Both the position numbers and the translations under genes were made by a program. From Roseomonas sp. (GTDB lineage: Bacteria; Pseudomonadota; Alphaproteobacteria; Acetobacterales; Acetobacteraceae): DNA of 64,000 nt. This document shows, in pieces, positions 16,698 to 25,375 of the stretch. A model generated the notes under the pieces. The model made no database searches. It was not told the DNA's origin and saw nothing but the letters and a program-made list of their open reading frames with translations. The stretch lies in assembly GCA_020249145.1 (NCBI GenBank), contig JADCGF010000005.1, positions 62,001 to 126,000 of the forward strand. The letters are read 5' to 3'. Positions within the stretch are counted from its first letter, which is position 1. The number at the start of each line of letters is the position of its first letter.

Positions 16698-17654
16698 ATG
16701 AAAACCACCAAGCGCCGCGCCATTCTGGCCGCCATCCTTGCCACCCCTGCGCTGGCCGCAGGTGCGCAAACCGCGCGGCCCGTGCGCTTCATTGTCCCCT
16801 TCCCGCCCGGTGGCACAGCGGATTTGCTGGCGCGGCTGGTGGCTCGCGAAATGGAAGCCCGCCTTGGCGCGCCAGTGGTGGTGGAAAACCGCGCCGGCGC
16901 GGGCGGCGTGGTTGGCAGTGATTCGGTTGCGAAAAGTGCTCCCGATGGCACCACCATTTTGCTTTCCAACATCGCCTCCCAAGGGATTGCGCCGGCCATC
17001 CTGCCGACCATGCCTTATGATGTGATGCGCGATTTCACCCATATCGGGCTGCTCGCCGCGGTGCCGAGTGCGATTGCGGTTTCCGCCACCGGCCCCTGGC
17101 AGACCCTGCCCGCGCTGATCGCCGCCGCGCGTGAGAAACCCGGCAGCATCCGCTTCGGGTCCAATGGCAATGGCACGTCATCTCACGCCAAGCTTGAAAT
17201 CCTGAAGCGGTTGGCGGGTGTGGATATCACCCATGTGCCCTATCGCGGCGCAGCCCCTGCGGCGACTGACGTGATTGCGGGCAATATTGATGGGCTGATC
17301 GCGGCCATCCCCGATGTTGGGCGCAATGAAAGGCTCCGCCTGCTCGCCATGACCACGGAACAACGCCTGCCGCGCTGGCCCGATGTGCCCTCGGTCGCGG
17401 AGCTTGGGCTTGGGCAGCTTGTTGCGGCGAATTGGTTCGGCATTAGCGGCCCGGCCGGCATCCCCGCCCCGATCGCGGATCGGCTGAATGCCGCGCTGGT
17501 GGAAAGCCTGGCGACACCCGCGCTCAGTGAACGCCTGGTGGAGTTGGGCGCCGCCCCCAATCGGCTGGACCGCCCTGGCTTCACCGCCCTGGTGGAGGCC
17601 GACATGAAGCGCTGGGCGCAGATTGTGCGCGAAGCCGGGATCAAGGCCGACTAA
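16698..17654 (+). CDS. Bug-family tripartite tricarboxylate transporter receptor (copy 2)
   Basis: A 318-residue exported solute-binding protein. The signal KRRAILAAILATPALAAGAQ is followed by VRFIVPFPPGGTADLLARLV and VVENRAGAGGVVGSD; VPYRGAAPAATDVIAGNID and RLPRWPDVPSVAELG are present later. The ATG at 16698 opens the signal peptide and has AGGGGA upstream; the longer open frame overlaps the divergent racemase-family gene. The shared intergenic region suggests co-regulation of receptor and racemase-family enzyme. The next gene downstream is another Bug receptor (gap 118 bp). No permease is nearby, so it must pair with a TctAB encoded elsewhere or act as a sensor. Confidence 0.9.
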   Translation: MKTTKRRAILAAILATPALAAGAQTARPVRFIVPFPPGGTADLLARLVAREMEARLGAPVVVENRAGAGGVVGSDSVAKSAPDGTTILLSNIASQGIAPAILPTMPYDVMRDFTHIGLLAAVPSAIAVSATGPWQTLPALIAAAREKPGSIRFGSNGNGTSSHAKLEILKRLAGVDITHVPYRGAAPAATDVIAGNIDGLIAAIPDVGRNERLRLLAMTTEQRLPRWPDVPSVAELGLGQLVAANWFGISGPAGIPAPIADRLNAALVESLATPALSERLVELGAAPNRLDRPGFTALVEADMKRWAQIVREAGIKAD

Positions 17655-17772
17655 CCCGTTTGGCACGGTGATTGCCTACCTCCAAAGCTCAAGCGGCGCA
17701 TTCGCTGGGAACTGGGTGATTTTGCCCTATTTTTAGGCGGTGTGTGCTGACTTAATAGCAAGGAGCTTTCGC

Positions 17773-18765
17773 ATGAACCGTCGTCGTCTTCTTGGCCTTA
17801 CCGGGGGCGCCATTGCTGGCGCGCTGGCAAGCCCTGGCATTCTTTCCGCGCAAAGCGGCGCCTGGCCCACCCGCGGGTCCATCCGCCTGATCGCGCAATT
17901 CCCCCCGGGTGGCCTGGTGGATACCGTGAGCCGCCTGATGGCCCCTGCCCTGTCCCAGGCGCTTGGCCAGACCGTTGTGGTGGAAAACCGCGCCGGCGCC
18001 GGTGGCGTGATCGGCACGGATTTCGTCGCGAAGCAGCCCGCCGATGGCTATACGCTGCTGGTGTCCCACGCCTCGGTGCATGTCTTCTCGGCGGCGACGA
18101 TGCCGACGCTGCCCTTCAACCCGGTCACGGATTTCACCCATATCGGGCTTTTGGTGGAAGCGCCGAATGTGCTGCTGGTGAAGTCTGAGTCCCGCTTCAA
18201 GACGCTGGCGGATTATCTGGACGCGGCGAAGACGCAGCCGGTCCGCTTCGGGTCTTCGGGCATTGGTTCGGCGCCGCATTTGCTGGGTGCCATGCTGTCC
18301 GGCGAAGCCAAGGTGACCAATCTGGATCACGTGCCCTATCGCGGCAGCGCGCCCGCCATGCAGGATCTGATGGCCAATCAGATCGAAAGCCTGATTGATC
18401 CCATCACCACCAATGTGCAGTTGATGAAGGATGGTGTGCTGCGCGCGCTCGCGGTTTCATCGCCACAGCGCCTGCCGGCCTTCCCGAATGTGCCTACCTT
18501 CGCTGAGCTTGGCTTCCCGAAGCTGACTTCCGCGCAATGGCTTGGGCTTTCCGCGCCGAAGGGCCTGCCTCAGCCCATCACGGAACGGCTTGCCGGCTTG
18601 GTCAACCCCATCCTGGCGCGGCCCGAATTGATGACACGGTTTGAAGATTTGCAGACCCTGCCGCGCCGGCCTTCGCCTCTGAATGGCGATTTCGTGAAAA
18701 TCATGCGCGAGCAGATCACGGAATGGACCGCGGTTGCGAAGCAATTCGATATCGTTGTGACGTGA
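17773..18765 (+). CDS. Bug-family tripartite tricarboxylate transporter receptor (copy 3)
   Basis: The 330-residue protein begins MNRRRLLGLTGGAIAGALA, a convincing twin-arginine signal, ending near ILSAQ. The mature domain has IRLIAQFPPGGLVDTVSRL, VVENRAGAGGVIGTDFVA, DHVPYRGSAPAMQDLMANQIE and RLPAFPNVPTFAELGF. AAGGAG lies 7 bases before the ATG. It follows another Bug gene but shares only the family pattern with it. A strong hairpin follows the stop codon, between this gene and a convergent deacetylase-family gene. The ligand is not predictable from sequence. Confidence 0.9.
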   Translation: MNRRRLLGLTGGAIAGALASPGILSAQSGAWPTRGSIRLIAQFPPGGLVDTVSRLMAPALSQALGQTVVVENRAGAGGVIGTDFVAKQPADGYTLLVSHASVHVFSAATMPTLPFNPVTDFTHIGLLVEAPNVLLVKSESRFKTLADYLDAAKTQPVRFGSSGIGSAPHLLGAMLSGEAKVTNLDHVPYRGSAPAMQDLMANQIESLIDPITTNVQLMKDGVLRALAVSSPQRLPAFPNVPTFAELGFPKLTSAQWLGLSAPKGLPQPITERLAGLVNPILARPELMTRFEDLQTLPRRPSPLNGDFVKIMREQITEWTAVAKQFDIVVT

Positions 18766-18774
18766 TGTGAAGCA

Positions 18775-18802
18775 CCCCGCCCGCGCAACATCGCGGGCGG
18801 GG
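18775..18802. terminator. Strong bidirectional hairpin between convergent genes
   Basis: Perfect 11-bp GC-rich stem (arms 18775-18785 and 18792-18802) with a 6-base loop, placed 9 bp after the Bug receptor stop and 9 bp before the stop of the convergent deacetylase-family gene. No T-run follows on either side. Confidence 0.65.
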
Positions 18803-18810
18803 CTATACCC

Positions 18811-19713
18811 CTACTTCAAGCTAGCCTGGGTCTTGCACCAGCGCGCCACTTCCTCATGCGTGGCGAACCAGACATCACCAAAACCCTTCATGTGCTGCAC
18901 CAGCCGATCAAGCAGCGCGATGCGGCTGCGGTGGCCAATCACATGCGGGTGCATGGTCAGCAGGAACAAGCCACCTTCGCGATAGGCGCCTTCGAATTCG
19001 GCGGTGAAAATCTCCTCCACGCTTGAAGGCGGCGTATAGGGGCGGAGCGCCGCAAAGCGCAGCATGTTAAAGTAAACCGCATCATCGCGGATCCATTCCG
19101 GCGGCAATTCCACAATGCCCGTCGGCGTTCCCTGATCGAGCAATTCATAGGCATCATCATCAGCCATCAGCGATGAATCATACAGCAAACCCAATTCGCG
19201 GATGATGGACAGTGTCTCCACCGAAAAATCCCAAGACGCGGTGCGGATACCAACAGGGCGCCGGCCCGTCAGTTTTTCCAGCGTATCGGCAGCGCGGAAG
19301 GTGAGTTCTCGCTCCACGCCTGGCGGCAATTGCGTATTGGCTTCATGAATCCAGGAATGGATGCCGATCTCATGGCCTTCATCGGCCACACCGCGCACCT
19401 CATCCGGATGCAACAGCGCGGAGACAGCCGGGTAGAAGAAGCTCGCCCTGACGTCATGGCGCGCGAGCAAGGCGCGGATGCGCGGCACGCCCTGACGCGC
19501 ACCATATTGCCCCTGGCTGATGCGCATGGGGCTTTCATCGGCATCCCGCAGCGGTATGGTTTCGTGATCCGCATCGAAGGAGAGCGAGACACAACAGCGC
19601 GCCCCATTGGGCCAGGAAGCGGGTGCAAGGGATCGCCCGGCGCGGGCGCGGCCCACAATTTCCCGCCATTGCGCTTCGGGCCATTCCCAGGGTTTGGCGG
19701 CTTTGTCGTTCAT
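18811..19713 (-). CDS. Polysaccharide deacetylase (NodB)-family hydrolase
   Basis: The 300-residue protein has the NodB homology core. The SFDADHE motif near residue 45 supplies the Asp ligand region, and GHEIGIHSWIHE near 115 supplies the HxxxH zinc ligands. RTASWDFS and a C-terminal LLTMHPHVIGHRSR complete the barrel. No signal peptide is seen, which points to a cytoplasmic enzyme. This cytosolic branch includes PuuE-type allantoinases and cyclic imide hydrolases acting on C-N bonds, which would suit the neighbouring divergent amidase and the nitrile hydratase. ATG 19713 has GGAGAA upstream. The specific substrate is inferred only from context. Confidence 0.8.
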   Translation of the reverse strand: MNDKAAKPWEWPEAQWREIVGRARAGRSLAPASWPNGARCCVSLSFDADHETIPLRDADESPMRISQGQYGARQGVPRIRALLARHDVRASFFYPAVSALLHPDEVRGVADEGHEIGIHSWIHEANTQLPPGVERELTFRAADTLEKLTGRRPVGIRTASWDFSVETLSIIRELGLLYDSSLMADDDAYELLDQGTPTGIVELPPEWIRDDAVYFNMLRFAALRPYTPPSSVEEIFTAEFEGAYREGGLFLLTMHPHVIGHRSRIALLDRLVQHMKGFGDVWFATHEEVARWCKTQASLK

Positions 19714-19776
19714 GGGGGTTCTCCTGCCTGCAATCAAACGGCATGCTGCACCCTTAGCCAGCATATCGGAACCCCC

Positions 19777-21183
19777 ATGAGCGATACCGATCCCGCCCTG
19801 ATGTCCGCTGAAACCCTGCTTGGGCTTTACGCGCGCCGGCGCCTTTCGCCGGTGGAGGCGTTGAAGGCGGTGATGGAGCGCGTTGCCCGCTATAACCCCT
19901 GGGTGAACGCCTTTGCGGCGATGAACCCGCGCGCCTTGCAAGCGGCGGGCGAAGCCGAAGCGCGCTGGCTGGCGGGCCGGCCGATGGGGATGCTGGATGG
20001 TGTGCCCGGCACAGTGAAGGATTTGCTGAACCTGACGGGTTTCCCGACCAGGCGCGGCAGCCGCAGCACGGATACGACGCCAGCGATGGAGGATGCCCCC
20101 GCCGTGCTGGGGCTGAAGCAGGCGGGCGCGGTCATCATCGGCAAAACCACCACCACGGAATTCGGCTGGAAATCGCCAGGCGATTGCCCGCTACATGGCA
20201 TTACACGCAATCCCTGGAACCCAAAGCGCACGCCGGGCGGGTCATCCTCTGGCGCCGGGGCAGCGGGCGCGGCTTGTTTTGGTCCGCTTCATATTGGCAC
20301 CGATGCCGGCGGTTCCATTCGTATCCCGGCAGCATTTTGCGGATTGGTGGGCATGAAGCCTTCCTTCGGGCGCATTCCGCAATGGCCGCTTGGCGCCTTT
20401 GGCCATGTCGCGGTGGCCGGCCCCATGACGCGCACGGTGCGCGACGCCGCGCTGATGTTCGGCGCCATGGCGCGGCATGATCTGCGCGACCCCTATGCCC
20501 TGCCCGATGATCCGCGCGATTGGCTGAATGGCATTGAAGATGGCGTCGCGGGCCTGCGGGTGGCTGTGGTACGCCGCATGGGCTTCGCGCCGCCCTTGGA
20601 TGCGGAGGGCGAGGCTGTGCTCGCCGCCGCCGCGCGACTTCTGGAAGAACAAGGCGCGATTGTTGAGGAAGCCGATCCCGGCCTGCCCGACACGCGCGCG
20701 ATTTTTGGGCGGGTTTGGGGCGTGGCGCTGTCGCGCATCATCGCGACCACGCCGGAAGACAAGCGCGATTTGCTCGATGCCGGCATCGCCGAGGTTGCGG
20801 CGCGTGAGGGCGAGATGCTCGCGGTGGATTACCTGGCCGCCGAGGCGATGCGCCTGGAAGCGGCGCATGCCATGGCGCGGTTTCATCAGCGCTATGATTT
20901 GGTGCTGACTGCCTGCACGCCGACCGCTGCCTTCGCCGCGGATCAGCGGACCATCCGCCCGGCTGAGGCGCTGTGGCGCGATTGGGCGCCCTGGACCTTC
21001 GCCTTCAACCTGACGCGCCAGCCGGCGATTTCCGTGCCGGTGGCTTTGGATGCGGAAGGCATGCCGCGCGCTGTGCAGATTGTGGCGCCGCTTTACAAAG
21101 ATGATCTAGCGCTGCGCGGGGCGCGGGCCTTGGAACGCGCTGCCAGCCTGCCCCTGGCAAATCCCTCAGAAAGCGCTACCTGA
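19777..21183 (+). CDS. Amidase-signature-family amidase
   Basis: The 468-residue protein is an amidase-signature hydrolase with the Ser-cisSer-Lys triad. The Lys is in GVPGTVKDLLNL near residue 80. The Ser cluster is in TPGGSSSGAGAAGA near 155, and the nucleophile Ser is in IGTDAGGSIRIPAAFCG near 180. It releases ammonia from an amide to give a carboxylate. The start ATG 19777 follows a 63-bp divergent region shared with the deacetylase-family gene. Downstream, 27 bp away, is a fumarylacetoacetate hydrolase-family gene, then a Bug receptor, probably one operon. With the nitrile hydratase fusion 5 kb away it could complete nitrile-to-acid conversion. AtzF or GatA roles are unlikely. Confidence 0.9.
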   Translation: MSDTDPALMSAETLLGLYARRRLSPVEALKAVMERVARYNPWVNAFAAMNPRALQAAGEAEARWLAGRPMGMLDGVPGTVKDLLNLTGFPTRRGSRSTDTTPAMEDAPAVLGLKQAGAVIIGKTTTTEFGWKSPGDCPLHGITRNPWNPKRTPGGSSSGAGAAGAACFGPLHIGTDAGGSIRIPAAFCGLVGMKPSFGRIPQWPLGAFGHVAVAGPMTRTVRDAALMFGAMARHDLRDPYALPDDPRDWLNGIEDGVAGLRVAVVRRMGFAPPLDAEGEAVLAAAARLLEEQGAIVEEADPGLPDTRAIFGRVWGVALSRIIATTPEDKRDLLDAGIAEVAAREGEMLAVDYLAAEAMRLEAAHAMARFHQRYDLVLTACTPTAAFAADQRTIRPAEALWRDWAPWTFAFNLTRQPAISVPVALDAEGMPRAVQIVAPLYKDDLALRGARALERAASLPLANPSESAT

Positions 21184-21210
21184 CGCAGCGACAGCCATAA
21201 GGATGAACTG

Positions 21211-22086
21211 ATGCGTTTAGTCACTTTCTCGGATGCCGCCGGTGTGCGGATTGGCGCCATGGATGAAGCGGGCGCGCTGCGCGACATTACCGCCGTAGCA
21301 CCTTCGCTGCCGCGCGATATGCTCGGCCTGATTGCGGCGGGACCGGCAGCACTGGCCACCGCGCGGGATGCGCTTGGCAAGGCGCCGGTGGTGCATGGGG
21401 CGAAGATCCTCGCCCCCATTCCGCGCCCGCCGAAAAACGTGTTCTGCGTCGGCAAGAATTACCATGAACACGCCAAGGAATTCGCGGGATCGGGCTTTGA
21501 TGGCGGGGCCAAGGATGTGGTGCCGCCCTTCCCGGTTGTATTCTCCAAACCGCACACCGCCATCATCGCGACGGGCGAACCCATCCTGAGCCAATTGGAC
21601 CCGACCGGCGGGCTTGATTACGAAGGCGAATTGGCGATTGTGATCGGCACGGGCGGGCGCGGCATTTCCAAATCTGCCGCTTTGTCGCATGTGGTTGGCT
21701 ATACCATCATCAATGATGTGACCGCGCGGCATTTGCAAAAGCGCCATAGCCAATGGGTGCTTGGCAAGGGGCTGGATAGTTTCTGCCCCATGGGTCCCGC
21801 CATCCTGACCGCGGATGAAGCGCCTGATCCCACCAAACTTCGCCTGATCACCCATGTGAATGGCGAAAAGCGTCAGGATGCGTTGGTGGCAGATTTGATT
21901 TTTGATGTGCCGACTCTGATTGAAGCGATCAGTGCCGCCATCACGTTGGAACCGGGCGATGTGATTGCCACCGGCACACCGGTTGGTGTTGGCATCGGCT
22001 TCACCCCACCGAAATTCCTGAAAAAGGGCGATGTGGTGCGGATTGAAATCAGCGGGATTGGCATTTTGGAAAATCCCGTAGCGTAG
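21211..22086 (+). CDS. Fumarylacetoacetate hydrolase-family protein
   Basis: The 291-residue protein has the FAH fold: KNVFCVGKNYHEHAKEF near residue 75, the metal-binding DYEGELAIVIG near 138 (Glu/Glu ligands), YTIINDVTARHLQKRH near 165 with the Asp ligand, and GDVIATGTPVGVG near 250. Members cleave C-C bonds of acylpyruvates, or isomerise or decarboxylate 2-hydroxyhepta-dienedioates. A good AAGGAT site precedes the ATG. It lies between the amidase and a Bug receptor in one orientation with gaps of 27 and 25 bp, so it likely acts on the product of that pathway. Confidence 0.88.
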   Translation: MRLVTFSDAAGVRIGAMDEAGALRDITAVAPSLPRDMLGLIAAGPAALATARDALGKAPVVHGAKILAPIPRPPKNVFCVGKNYHEHAKEFAGSGFDGGAKDVVPPFPVVFSKPHTAIIATGEPILSQLDPTGGLDYEGELAIVIGTGGRGISKSAALSHVVGYTIINDVTARHLQKRHSQWVLGKGLDSFCPMGPAILTADEAPDPTKLRLITHVNGEKRQDALVADLIFDVPTLIEAISAAITLEPGDVIATGTPVGVGIGFTPPKFLKKGDVVRIEISGIGILENPVA

Positions 22087-22111
22087 ACAAGAAAAACAGG
22101 GAGAAATAAAC

Positions 22112-23083
22112 ATGCAAAGACGCAGTCTTTTGGCCGGGGCCACCGCGCTCCCCTTCGCCATGCCGGCCTTGGCGCAAGACAATTTCCCATCCCGTGCGGT
22201 CTCCATGGTGGTCGCCTTCCCACCTGGTGGGCAGGCCGATGTGGTGGGCCGCCCTGCCGCCGCAACGCTGGAACGGATTTGGCGCGTGCCGGTGCCGATC
22301 ACCAATCGCGGTGGCGCGGCGGGTGAAATCGGCAATGGTTTCGTCGCACGCAGCGCGCCCGATGGCTATACGCTGCTGATGGGCCTTTCTTCCATGACCT
22401 TCCTGCCGGAAGCAGCCCGCATCAATGGCCGCACGCCGGCCTATACGCCCGATATGCTGACGCCAATTGCGTTGTTTTCCGCTGATCCCACCGTGCTGGT
22501 GGTGCCCGCATCAAGCCCCATTCGCACGATTGAGGAATTCATCGCCGAGGTGAAAGCCAAGCCCGGCCAGATCGCCTATTCCTCGGCGGGCAATTACTCA
22601 GCGCTACATGTGCCGATGGCGATGCTGTCCCAAGCCGCAGGCTTACAAATGCTGCATGTGCCCTTCCAAGGCGGCGGCCCGGCGCTGACCGCGATTCTGA
22701 GCGGGCAGGTGCAGGCGCTTTCTTCCGGCCCCGGGCCTGTTGCGCAGCATGTGCGCGATGGGCGGTTGCGCGCACTCGCCACCTGGGGGCGCCAGCGGCT
22801 CAAGGGTTTTGAGGATGTGCCGACGCTGATTGAGAAAGGCTTTGCGGATGTGGAATTCTACATCTGGGTCGGGCTTTTCGCGCCTGCCGGCACGCCGCCC
22901 GCGATCATTGACCGCATTCGCGACGCATCACGGCAAGTGGCACAGGATCCAGAGTTTCAGCGCATCATGGCGGGCAGCGGCAATACACTCGATTTCCGCG
23001 ATGGCGATGCCTTCCGACGCTTCTTTGATGAGGATTCGGCGAGGTTGCTCCGCGTCATCCGTGCGCTGGGCAAGATTGAATAG
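22112..23083 (+). CDS. Bug-family tripartite tricarboxylate transporter receptor (copy 4)
   Basis: A 323-residue exported receptor. The signal MQRRSLLAGATALPFAMPALAQ ends in ALAQ. The mature part shows VSMVVAFPPGGQADVVGRP, APDGYTLLMGLSSM, VPFQGGGPALTAILSGQVQALSSG and RLKGFEDVPTLIEKGF. GGGAGAAA precedes the ATG. It is 25 bp from the FAH-family gene and probably in the amidase operon, so it may import the amide or acid used by those enzymes. A terminator-like hairpin follows. Confidence 0.9.
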   Translation: MQRRSLLAGATALPFAMPALAQDNFPSRAVSMVVAFPPGGQADVVGRPAAATLERIWRVPVPITNRGGAAGEIGNGFVARSAPDGYTLLMGLSSMTFLPEAARINGRTPAYTPDMLTPIALFSADPTVLVVPASSPIRTIEEFIAEVKAKPGQIAYSSAGNYSALHVPMAMLSQAAGLQMLHVPFQGGGPALTAILSGQVQALSSGPGPVAQHVRDGRLRALATWGRQRLKGFEDVPTLIEKGFADVEFYIWVGLFAPAGTPPAIIDRIRDASRQVAQDPEFQRIMAGSGNTLDFRDGDAFRRFFDEDSARLLRVIRALGKIE

Positions 23084-23090
23084 CGCCCTT

Positions 23091-23116
23091 GCCTGCGCTG
23101 CATTGCTAGCGCAGGC
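23091..23116 (+). terminator. Hairpin after Bug receptor gene copy 4
   Basis: 9-bp perfect stem (GCCTGCGCT/AGCGCAGGC) with an 8-base loop, followed by TTCAATCTGCTTTT; resembles a factor-independent terminator closing the amidase operon. Confidence 0.6.
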
Positions 23117-23148
23117 TTCAATCTGCTTTTGACAATGTTGAGGATGCC

Positions 23149-24327
23149 ATGACCACCGAAGCCCAAATCACCGCCTGGCTTGCCACGCAGCAAGAAGCCA
23201 TGATCGCTGAGATCAAGGAAATGGTGAATACCGATGGCGGTTCCTATGACAAGGCGGGGGTGGATCGCACTGGCGCTCAGGTAAAGCGCTTTCTTGAAGG
23301 GCAAGGCATTGCGGTGGAAGTGGTGCCGCGCGATAAGCATGGCGATTGCCTGCGCGGCGTTGTGCCCGGCGCGCATGAAATCGCTTCCGGCAATCAACAG
23401 AAAAATATTGTGCTGATGGGGCATCGGGACACGGTTTTCCCGAAAGGGGAACCAGAACGCCGGCCTTTCACCATTCAGGGCAATATCGCCTATGGCCCAG
23501 GCGTGGCCGATATGAAGGCCGGCATTGTGATGAATATGTTTGTACTCGCCGCCTTCCATAAATTCGGCGGCGCGCCGGGGCCGCTGGTTGGGCTTTTCAC
23601 CGGTGATGAGGAAATCGGCAGCCCCGAAGGCCGCCCGGTGATTGAAAATGAGGCGCGCAGCGCGCGGGTGGTCTTCAATAGCGAACCGGGCCGGCCTTCC
23701 GGCAATGTGGTGACAGGGCGCAAGGGCGGCGTGTTTTCCGTTGTGGATATTGAAGGCAAGGCCGCGCATTCCGGCGGTAACTTCGAAGCCGGCATCAGCG
23801 CGATTGGTGAGGCCGCGCAGAAGATCGTCGCCATTCATGCGCTGACCGATTTGAAGCGCGGCATTACGCTGAATGTCGGGCTGGTCAGCGGCGGGCAGAG
23901 CGTGAATACCGTCGCCCCCGCCTGCCAATTCCAGATTGATCTGCGTTACGTGGAATTGGCCGACCGCGATGAAATTGTGGGGAAGCTGCACGACATTGTC
24001 GCGAAATCCTTCGTCCCAGGCACCAAGGCGAAGCTTGTCATCAAGGGTGAATTCCTGCCGCTGAATGCAACGCCGGCCAGTGAGCGTGTTTTCGCGCTTT
24101 ATCAGAACGCAGCGGCGGATAGCGGCTTGAAGGTGGGCGGCGAGTTTTCCGGCGGCTGTGCCGATAGCGGCTTTACCGCGGCCATTGGCGCGCCCACGAT
24201 TTGCGCTGTCGGCCCCGTGGGTGGCAAGGCGCATAGCCCGGAAGAATATTTGGAAATTGACAGCATGATCCCGCGCGCCCAGGCAATGGCGCGCGCCATC
24301 ATGCGGCTGGAAAAGGCGGGGCTGTAA
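23149..24327 (+). CDS. M20-family metallopeptidase (carboxypeptidase G2-like)
   Basis: The 392-residue zinc hydrolase has MGHRDTVFP near residue 90 (first His/Asp), GPGVADMKAG near 117 (bridging Asp), FTGDEEIGSPEG near 150 (catalytic Glu pair), SEPGRPSGNVVTGRKG near 180, a dimerisation domain (AAHSGGNFEAG) and the final His ligand in GKAHSPEEYLE near 365. Members release C-terminal Glu, or deacylate or hydrolyse peptide and carbamoyl amides. No signal peptide is seen, so it is cytoplasmic. It stands between hairpins and is convergent with a tandem Bug gene pair. Carboxypeptidase G2/ArgE/DapE-type specificity cannot be resolved. Confidence 0.88.
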   Translation: MTTEAQITAWLATQQEAMIAEIKEMVNTDGGSYDKAGVDRTGAQVKRFLEGQGIAVEVVPRDKHGDCLRGVVPGAHEIASGNQQKNIVLMGHRDTVFPKGEPERRPFTIQGNIAYGPGVADMKAGIVMNMFVLAAFHKFGGAPGPLVGLFTGDEEIGSPEGRPVIENEARSARVVFNSEPGRPSGNVVTGRKGGVFSVVDIEGKAAHSGGNFEAGISAIGEAAQKIVAIHALTDLKRGITLNVGLVSGGQSVNTVAPACQFQIDLRYVELADRDEIVGKLHDIVAKSFVPGTKAKLVIKGEFLPLNATPASERVFALYQNAAADSGLKVGGEFSGGCADSGFTAAIGAPTICAVGPVGGKAHSPEEYLEIDSMIPRAQAMARAIMRLEKAGL

Positions 24328-24334
24328 CAGCCCC
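24318..24334. terminator. Short hairpin across the M20 peptidase stop codon
   Basis: 7-bp perfect inverted repeat (GGGGCTG/CAGCCCC) with the TAA stop codon as its loop, between convergent genes. It is too short and lacks a T-run, so the call is tentative. Confidence 0.3.
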
Positions 24335-24339
24335 AGCCC

Positions 24340-25311
24340 TCACCCCACGCGCCAGGGGCGCACCTGCCAAAGCTGCTTCAGCCGATCATCCACGGCTTGC
24401 GCAAAAGCGCGATATTCAGCACCGACAAGGGTGTTGAGCGGCATGAAGTTGCGCGCCGCTTCGCGCTTGAAATTCTCATCGGCCAGCGCAGTGCGGAAGG
24501 CGGCTTCAAGACGCGCAACAATCGCGGGCGGCATATTGGGCGGGCCAACAATGCCGCGGCTGGCGCCATGCACCAGGTCAAAACCCAATTCGCGGAAGGT
24601 CGGCACATCGGCCGCTTCCGGCTGTCGTGCCGCGGCGGCTTGCGCCAGCATGCGCACCTTGCCTTCGCGTGCTAATTGCAGTGCGTCATTCACATTGATT
24701 GCCGCGACATCCATATTGCCGCCAAGCAATTGCGGGATAAGCGGCGCGGCGCCGGCAAAGGGCACCTGGATCATGGGTTGAAGCCCCGCCAATTCCTCAA
24801 AATGCAGCACAAACAGATGATCATCGCTGCCGATACCCGTGGTGGCATAGGTGATCTGCCCGGGCCGCGCCTTGGCCGCCGCCACCAGATCCTGCAAGGT
24901 CCTGAAGGGGCTATCGGCGCGCACATAAAAGCAATTGGCGTCTTCAACGATATTGCAGATGAAGGTGAAATCCATGGCGCGGTAACGCACCTGGCGTTCC
25001 AAAGGAATGGCGTTATGCGCGGGGATGGTCGTGGCGCCGATGGTGTAGCCATCAGGCGCGGCGTTGAAGGTCGCTTCAAGACCAATCTGCCCAGCAGCAC
25101 CCGTGCGGTTGATCACCACCGGGCGAAGGCCAGGGATTTGCGCCGCAATCAGGGGCATCACCAGGCGGGTCATGATGTCCACGCCCCCGCCGGCCGGAAA
25201 GGGGACAATTACCTCCATGGGCTTGTCACCCGGCCAAGCGGTTTGCGCCTTCGCGATGGCGGGCGCGGCGAGCAAGCCTGCGGATGCCAAAAGACTGCGG
25301 CGATTGATCAT
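24340..25311 (-). CDS. Bug-family tripartite tricarboxylate transporter receptor (copy 5)
   Basis: A 323-residue receptor with signal MINRRSLLASAGLLAAPAIAKAQ and strong GGGAGGAAA before the ATG. Mature motifs are MEVIVPFPAGGGVDIMTRL, NRTGAAGQIGLEATFNAAPDGYT, GIGSDDHLFVLHFEELAG and DVPTFRELGFDLVHGASRGIVGPP. It has the same length as, and reads closely with, the next upstream gene (copy 6), 64 bp away, so the two form a tandem duplication that has diverged. The GSDDHL and GASRGIVGPP segments are shared only by this pair among the six receptors here. Confidence 0.9.
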   Translation of the reverse strand: MINRRSLLASAGLLAAPAIAKAQTAWPGDKPMEVIVPFPAGGGVDIMTRLVMPLIAAQIPGLRPVVINRTGAAGQIGLEATFNAAPDGYTIGATTIPAHNAIPLERQVRYRAMDFTFICNIVEDANCFYVRADSPFRTLQDLVAAAKARPGQITYATTGIGSDDHLFVLHFEELAGLQPMIQVPFAGAAPLIPQLLGGNMDVAAINVNDALQLAREGKVRMLAQAAAARQPEAADVPTFRELGFDLVHGASRGIVGPPNMPPAIVARLEAAFRTALADENFKREAARNFMPLNTLVGAEYRAFAQAVDDRLKQLWQVRPWRVG

Positions 25312-25375
25312 GATTTTCCTCCCAGATTATGGGTCGCAGCCTAAGCGCTCATGGCTGGCGCTTGCAACTCACTGA

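Noticed and set aside
21217..22335. Long open frame on the minus strand opposite the FAH-family gene
   Set aside because: It mirrors a well-supported gene, has no family signature and reflects codon bias of GC-rich DNA.
22957..24234. 425-codon open frame on the minus strand
   Set aside because: Antisense to the M20 peptidase gene, with the His/Arg-rich composition typical of shadows.
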